10,626 nt of DNA from Gulosibacter massiliensis (GTDB lineage: Bacteria > Actinomycetota > Actinomycetes > Actinomycetales > Microbacteriaceae). This document shows, piece by piece, positions 6,931 to 10,626 of this stretch. A program made the translations under genes and the position numbers. The stretch spans positions 1-10,626 of the forward strand of contig CALPQP020000017.1 in NCBI GenBank assembly GCA_943325745.2, given 5' to 3'. How positions within the stretch are numbered: position 1 is the stretch's first letter; every line of letters starts with the position of its first letter. The notes under the pieces were generated by a model. It did no database searches. It saw only the letters and a list, made by a program, of their open reading frames with translations, and had not been told where the DNA came from.

Positions 6931-8046
6931 CTACTGCAGAAATTCGGGAAGGTCGTAGGCGTCTGAATCGGCAAACTGGTCGGTCAAAACCGGAATATCG
7001 GTCGTCGTTGCTGACCGCCCGAATTCGCTGTGCTGCAATTCTTCATCGATTGTTTGGAACGATGCGACGCTACCAATTCGGTCGGAGCGCACGGTGTCTC
7101 TCTCGTCGAATCCGGCAGCGATAACAGTCACGCGAACCTCGTCTCCGAGAGTGTCGTCAATTCCCATTCCCCAGATGAAGTTGGCTTCGGGGTGGATGAC
7201 ATCCGAGATGAGCGAGGCCGCTTCGTTGACCTCCATGATGGACAGGTTGGAGCCGGCCTGGAAAGACAACAGCACGCCGTGTGCGCCGTTGATCGTCTGG
7301 TCGAGCATAGGAGACGCAATCGCCATTTCGGTTGCTTTGATCGCTCGCTCGGCACCCCGTGCGCTTCCGATACCCATGAGAGACGTTCCTGCACCGTGCA
7401 TGACGCTGCGAACGTCGGCGAAGTCGAGGTTGATCAGGCCGGGATTCGTGATGAGATTGGTGATGCCTTGAACTCCAGCGAGGAGGACCTCGTCTGCGAT
7501 GGCAAAAGCTTCGGTGACCGAAATCGTCGGGTCAGCGAGTTGAAGGAGCCGGTCGTTGGGGACGACAATCAGCGTGTCAACCTCTGCACGAAGGCGTTCA
7601 ACTCCCGCTTCGGCCTGTTCACGGCGACGACGCGCCTCGAAGCCAAAGGGCGTAGTGACAACACCGATGGTGAGCGCACCTATCGATTTGGCAATTCGCG
7701 CGACAACGGGCGCACCGCCGGTTCCGGTTCCGCCACCTTCGCCAGCAGTGACAAAAACGAGGTCCGCGCCCGCGAGGCTTTCTTCAATTTCGGTTGCGTG
7801 GTCTTCCGCGGCGCGACGACCTATTTCGGGGTCGGCGCCGGCACCGAGACCACGGGTCAGTTGCCGTCCAACGTCGAGTTTGACGTCGGCGTCGCTGAGG
7901 AGAAGAGCTTGTGCATCGGTGTTGACCGCGACATATTCGACACCCTTGATCTTGGCGTCAATCATTCGATTGACAGCATTGACACCACCGCCACCTACGC
8001 CGACAACCTTAATGACGGCGAGGTAATTGTTGCTTGCGGATGCCAT
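6931..8046 (-). CDS. ftsZ: Cell division GTPase FtsZ
   Basis: FtsZ is the tubulin-like GTPase that polymerises at midcell and recruits the divisome. I place the start at the ATG at 8046 (371 residues), because GGAGGAA lies at 8050-8056, five bases upstream; a longer frame beginning with TTG at 8058 would run through that ribosome binding site. GTP-binding marks are [15 protein letters not shown] near the N-terminus and the tubulin signature GGGTGTG at 104-110. The T7 loop NLDFADV has N206, D208 and D211, matching the residues that complete the GTPase site. The C-terminal linker is short (about 45-50 residues) and ends in AYDLPEFLQ, close to the actinobacterial C-terminal peptide that binds SepF. 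The gene follows a 117-base leader and precedes yggS by six bases. No key residue is missing. Confidence 0.98.
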   Translation of the reverse strand: MASASNNYLAVIKVVGVGGGGVNAVNRMIDAKIKGVEYVAVNTDAQALLLSDADVKLDVGRQLTRGLGAGADPEIGRRAAEDHATEIEESLAGADLVFVTAGEGGGTGTGGAPVVARIAKSIGALTIGVVTTPFGFEARRRREQAEAGVERLRAEVDTLIVVPNDRLLQLADPTISVTEAFAIADEVLLAGVQGITNLITNPGLINLDFADVRSVMHGAGTSLMGIGSARGAERAIKATEMAIASPMLDQTINGAHGVLLSFQAGSNLSIMEVNEAASLISDVIHPEANFIWGMGIDDTLGDEVRVTVIAAGFDERDTVRSDRIGSVASFQTIDEELQHSEFGRSATTTDIPVLTDQFADSDAYDLPEFLQ

Positions 8047-8049
8047 GGG

Positions 8050-8056
8050 TTCCTCC
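8050..8056 (-). promoter_or_regulatory. Ribosome binding site of ftsZ
   Basis: Minus-strand GGAGGAA, with its GGAGG core five bases before the ATG at 8046. This is the near-perfect Shine-Dalgarno that decides the ftsZ start and rules out the in-frame TTG at 8058. Confidence 0.88.
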
Positions 8057-8163
8057 AACGTTCAGGCTCAACTTGAAGTCGAGACTTTTTCTGCCCTCTC
8101 AGGCAAGCACACGGTAGTCACGCCGATACGCAGAAGCCGCCAACTCAGTCGGCGTGTCGCGAT
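8057..8163 (-). promoter_or_regulatory. ftsQ-ftsZ intergenic leader with alternative hairpins
   Basis: This is the longest non-coding stretch in the window and the likely control region for ftsZ. On the minus strand, the segment CACGCCGA (8156-8149) can pair perfectly with TCGGCGTG (8126-8119) across a 22-base loop. Most of the same segment can instead form a tight hairpin: CGCCGAC (8154-8148), loop TGA, GTTGGCG (8144-8138), with one G-U pair. The two structures exclude each other. No T-run follows either, so neither looks like a classic terminator. I found no convincing -35/-10 pair, though ftsZ commonly has its own promoter. What is seen is the pairing; a regulatory role is inference. Confidence 0.4.
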
Positions 8164-8988
8164 TCAGCGCAATCGCCGTAAAACGATGTTGTCCGATGCA
8201 GAGACATCGATTTCGAAAACTCCCTTCGAACGATCGGCGACTCGAATCGCGCGATTCATCACTACGAGCTTCAGCGCGGAATTGTCCGGAGAGCCCCATA
8301 TGATTTCGTGCCCAACCCCGCGCAGAGTAAACCGAACGCTGTCACGCGTCTGCGCCGACATCGATGCGACATTTGCGAGGATGCTACTCGGCAAGGCAAC
8401 GAGCGTCTCCGCCATGGCGCTAAATGATGTGTCAGTGGTGGACTCCCCCAACAGTTCGGGAATTCCCGAGGGCTTTTCCATCCCCGTGTCGATGACGACA
8501 CCGGCAGCGTCGACAACCGCCCATTGAGATTCGTTCGCCATGAAGCCGATGGCCTGACGCTCGACGACCCGAATGACCAGAGTGTGCGGGGGCTGAATCT
8601 CGGTCGTGAATGACTGAATTCTCGTGACAGAACTGAGTCGTTCACGAATCGCATCGAAATTGAGGGCGACGAGCGGTTGGCCGACTTGGTCGGATGCCGC
8701 GCCGACGATTATTCGCTCGGGAACAGAGTCCCGTCCCTTCACGACGATGTCGGTCAACGTGAGAAGTGGCGACATCACGATTCCGCTGACAACAAGCGCG
8801 ACCGCGACGAGCGTACCGCTACCTGTCAGCCACGCGCGCCGACGGCGCCGGCGACCGGCCGTGAATCGACGTTCGTCCGAATCACGTGGAGCTATAAGAA
8901 AATTCGACGCGGCTACCGGCTGCAATCGGGATGGACGTGGCACCGACCGCGGTGCGCCGGGTGCTCCGGGAATATCGGGGCGCTTCAC
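8164..8988 (-). CDS. ftsQ: Cell division protein FtsQ
   Basis: FtsQ (DivIB) is a bitopic divisome protein that, with FtsL and FtsB, controls septal peptidoglycan synthesis. The 274-residue protein has a Pro/Arg-rich cytoplasmic N-terminus (about 1-52, with a run of arginines at 46-51), one transmembrane helix (about 53-75), a POTRA domain (about 76-145: LTDIVVKGRDSVP to HTLVIRVVERQAIGF) and the FtsQ/DivIB beta domain (about 148-260: WAVVDAAGVVID onward). The arginines before the helix fit the positive-inside rule, placing the C-terminal part outside. The start is GTG at 8988, whose bases form a GTGA overlap with the murC stop, so translation is probably coupled. FtsQ is poorly conserved; the call rests on topology, the POTRA region and position between murC and ftsZ. 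Confidence 0.93.
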   Translation of the reverse strand: MKRPDIPGAPGAPRSVPRPSRLQPVAASNFLIAPRDSDERRFTAGRRRRRRAWLTGSGTLVAVALVVSGIVMSPLLTLTDIVVKGRDSVPERIIVGAASDQVGQPLVALNFDAIRERLSSVTRIQSFTTEIQPPHTLVIRVVERQAIGFMANESQWAVVDAAGVVIDTGMEKPSGIPELLGESTTDTSFSAMAETLVALPSSILANVASMSAQTRDSVRFTLRGVGHEIIWGSPDNSALKLVVMNRAIRVADRSKGVFEIDVSASDNIVLRRLR

Positions 8989-10376
8989 GAAACGTCGAGT
9001 TCCGCAACAATCTGAGGAATGATGCGATAAACATCACCGCAGGACAGAGTCATGATGATGTCTCCCGATTGTGCGTGCTGGGACGCGATTTTCGCCGCGA
9101 CCGACCAATCGGGACAGAATGCCACGCGCGTTTGATCGGCAAATGCAGCCGCAACAAGAGCACCCGACACCCCCGCGATCGGGTCCTCCCTCGCGCCAAA
9201 CACGTCGAGAACCACCGTGAAGTCAGCGCCGCTCTCATATTCGCGCGCGAAATCGGCCGCCATGTCGCGCGTTCGCGAGTACAAATGGGGCTGGTGGACA
9301 GCGATGAGCCGACCGTCGCCAACCACGCTTCTGGCCGTGGCCAACGCGGCTCGGACTTCGCGCGGATGGTGGGCATAGTCGTCGTACACGCGCACGCCTC
9401 GGACTGTGCTCGTCAGTTCAAAGCGCCGACCGGTTCCCGCGAAATCACCCAGCGCTGCCGCTGCTGCAATTAGGTCGACGCCAAGCGCGCACATCACCGC
9501 GATTGCACCCGCGCCGTTGACTGCGTTGTGAGCGCCCGATACCGGTAGACGGAATTCGACGACTTGATTACCGTGTGTGATTGTCGCGCTGACACCATCG
9601 GCTGACGACTCGATATCGCTGACACGGTAATCAACTCCCTCCGATTCGCCGAAGGTCACACTCGGGACCTTGATGCTGGGCATCAACCGCCGCAGTGCCG
9701 GATCGTCCCCCGACACAACAACGACCTCCCGACAACCGTTTGCGAAAGTCACGAACGCCTGGTCAAATGCCTCTTCGGAACCGTAATGCTCCAGATGGTC
9801 CGAGTCGATGTTGGTAATCAGCCCAATCGATGTCGGGTATACGACAAAGGATCCATCCGATTCATCGGCTTCAATGACGAACTCGGAATCGGTTCCTCGT
9901 CCGGAAGACGCACCAAGGTTGGCCAACACACCGCCATTCACGAAAGACGGTGAGCGACCTACACCGAGCAGTCCCGTCACAATCATTGCCGTCGACGTGG
10001 TTTTTCCGTGGGCTCCCGCTACTGACACGACGCGGTGATCGCGAACGAGCCAGGCCAGCGCGAGTGCGCGATGAAGGACGCGAATTCCGCGATCGATAGC
10101 CCAGCGGTATTCGGGATTGTCCGCCCACAACGCGCCGGTGACCACGACCGTGTCAGCGTCACGCACGGCGATTGGCTCGTGTCCGATCTGAACGACTATT
10201 CCATCGGCTCGAAGGTCCGTCAGCGTCTGCGACTCAGAGCGGTCGGATCCGGTAACGACAAGACCTTGCGCGCGAAACATGCGTGCGATGCCGCTCATTC
10301 CGCTTCCGCCGATTCCGATGAAATGAACACGGCCAAGCTCTGCGGGAACATCAGCGGTCAGGTCGGGCGCGATCAC
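8985..10376 (-). CDS. murC: UDP-N-acetylmuramate--L-alanine ligase (MurC)
   Basis: MurC is the cytoplasmic ATP-dependent ligase that adds L-alanine to UDP-N-acetylmuramate, the first amino acid of the peptidoglycan stem. The 463 residues match the usual length. Domain 1 (about 15-105) binds the UDP substrate, with GIGGSGMSG at 21-29 and TGALWADNPEY at 80-90. The ATP domain has GAHGKTT at 121-127, EADESDGSF at 169-177, NIDSDHLEHYG at 189-199 and GAHNAVNGAGA from 281. The C-terminal domain has DDYAHHPRE at 332-340, QPHLYSRT at 362-369 and VFGAREDP at 392-399. The start is GTG at 10376, nine bases after the murG stop, with a GGTGGAG ribosome binding site in that gap. The 3' end overlaps ftsQ by four bases. 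Confidence 0.97.
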   Translation of the reverse strand: MIAPDLTADVPAELGRVHFIGIGGSGMSGIARMFRAQGLVVTGSDRSESQTLTDLRADGIVVQIGHEPIAVRDADTVVVTGALWADNPEYRWAIDRGIRVLHRALALAWLVRDHRVVSVAGAHGKTTSTAMIVTGLLGVGRSPSFVNGGVLANLGASSGRGTDSEFVIEADESDGSFVVYPTSIGLITNIDSDHLEHYGSEEAFDQAFVTFANGCREVVVVSGDDPALRRLMPSIKVPSVTFGESEGVDYRVSDIESSADGVSATITHGNQVVEFRLPVSGAHNAVNGAGAIAVMCALGVDLIAAAAALGDFAGTGRRFELTSTVRGVRVYDDYAHHPREVRAALATARSVVGDGRLIAVHQPHLYSRTRDMAADFAREYESGADFTVVLDVFGAREDPIAGVSGALVAAAFADQTRVAFCPDWSVAAKIASQHAQSGDIIMTLSCGDVYRIIPQIVAELDVS

Positions 10377-10385
10377 GACTCCACC

Positions 10386-10626
10386 CTAAGCCCGTGATTC
10401 AGAGACCGCGGTGAACACCATGTCCGTCAGCCGCTCAGCCCCGTCTCGAATTCCGGACGCAGCGGCTCGGCTTGCCATTGTTCGACGCTGTTCGCCGTTC
10501 GCCAACAATGGGATCAGTGACTCTCGGACCCACTCCCCCGTGAACTCAGCATCGCGGCAAAGAATTGCCCCGCCCGCCGCAACCAGGTCACGCGCGTTCA
10601 GCTCTTGCTCACCGTTGCCGACCGGA
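10386..10626 (-). CDS. murG: MurG, lipid II synthesis glycosyltransferase (3' end only)
   Basis: Reading the minus strand in frame from 10625 gives the last 79 residues of a protein that ends at the TAG at 10388-10386. It begins PVGNGEQELNARDLVAAGGA, the conserved MurG stretch involved in UDP-GlcNAc binding (compare GNGEQ-x-x-NA), and continues through a C-terminal helix region to TAVSESRA. MurG transfers GlcNAc from UDP-GlcNAc to lipid I on the inner face of the membrane. The N-terminal domain lies outside the window. Position directly before murC, nine bases away, fits the murG-murC order common in Actinobacteria. Confidence 0.93.
   Translation of the reverse strand, partial: PVGNGEQELNARDLVAAGGAILCRDAEFTGEWVRESLIPLLANGEQRRTMASRAAASGIRDGAERLTDMVFTAVSESRA

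Noticed and set aside
8047..8058. Extended FtsZ start at the TTG at 8058
   Set aside because: The four extra codons coincide with the GGAGGAA ribosome binding site of the ATG at 8046, so they are leader and not protein.
7030..8076. A 348-codon open frame on the plus strand covering ftsZ
   Set aside because: It mirrors the ftsZ coding sequence and has no recognisable motif or start signal; the minus-strand FtsZ is beyond doubt.
8091..8106. TGCC-CTCTCA-GGCA hairpin ahead of a run of A residues in the ftsZ leader
   Set aside because: The stem is four base pairs and, on the ftsZ strand, is followed by A residues and not T residues; too weak to call a terminator.

Overview
The window is a compact piece of an actinobacterial chromosome carrying the 3' half of the division and cell wall (dcw) cluster, fused to a replication gene. 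All genes but one lie on the minus strand, so transcription runs from high to low coordinates: murG (3' end only), murC, ftsQ, ftsZ, yggS, sepF, yggT, divIVA, rluD, dnaE. One plus-strand gene, a flavin-reductase-like protein cut off by the window start, converges on dnaE, and the two stop codons overlap. The gene order, the SepF and DivIVA/Wag31 pair beside ftsZ, the FtsZ C-terminal peptide (DLPEFLQ) and the high GC content point to Actinomycetota. The divIVA-rluD-dnaE arrangement and the small genes suggest Microbacteriaceae, perhaps a streamlined aquatic lineage. The family assignment is inference.

Layout. 10386-10626: end of MurG (lipid II synthesis). 8985-10376: MurC. 8164-8988: FtsQ, joined to murC by a 4-base GTGA overlap. 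8047-8163: the largest non-coding gap, containing two mutually exclusive inverted repeats ahead of ftsZ. 6931-8046: FtsZ. 6250-6924: YggS/PLPBP. 5771-6217: SepF. 5489-5767: YggT. 5429-5488: gap with a possible divIVA promoter and a palindrome. 4892-5428: DivIVA. 3963-4886: RluD-type pseudouridine synthase. 353-3895: DnaE, the replicative polymerase. 1-356: flavin reductase family protein. No stretch over about 120 bases lacks a gene. I see no tRNA, rRNA, CRISPR array, insertion sequence or prophage gene.

How the genes work together. MurG and MurC make peptidoglycan precursors. FtsQ, FtsZ and SepF build and anchor the divisome. DivIVA directs polar growth and marks the septum. YggT and YggS are conserved cluster members whose roles are less clear. 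Downstream, rluD and dnaE place rRNA modification and chromosome replication behind the same likely transcript.

Nothing here looks like a new defence, mobile or biosynthetic system. The points worth a second look are: lspA and pgeF, which often sit in this cluster, are absent; there are alternative hairpins before ftsZ; SepF has a basic linker; the DnaE PHP site is complete; and the dnaE end overlaps a convergent gene.
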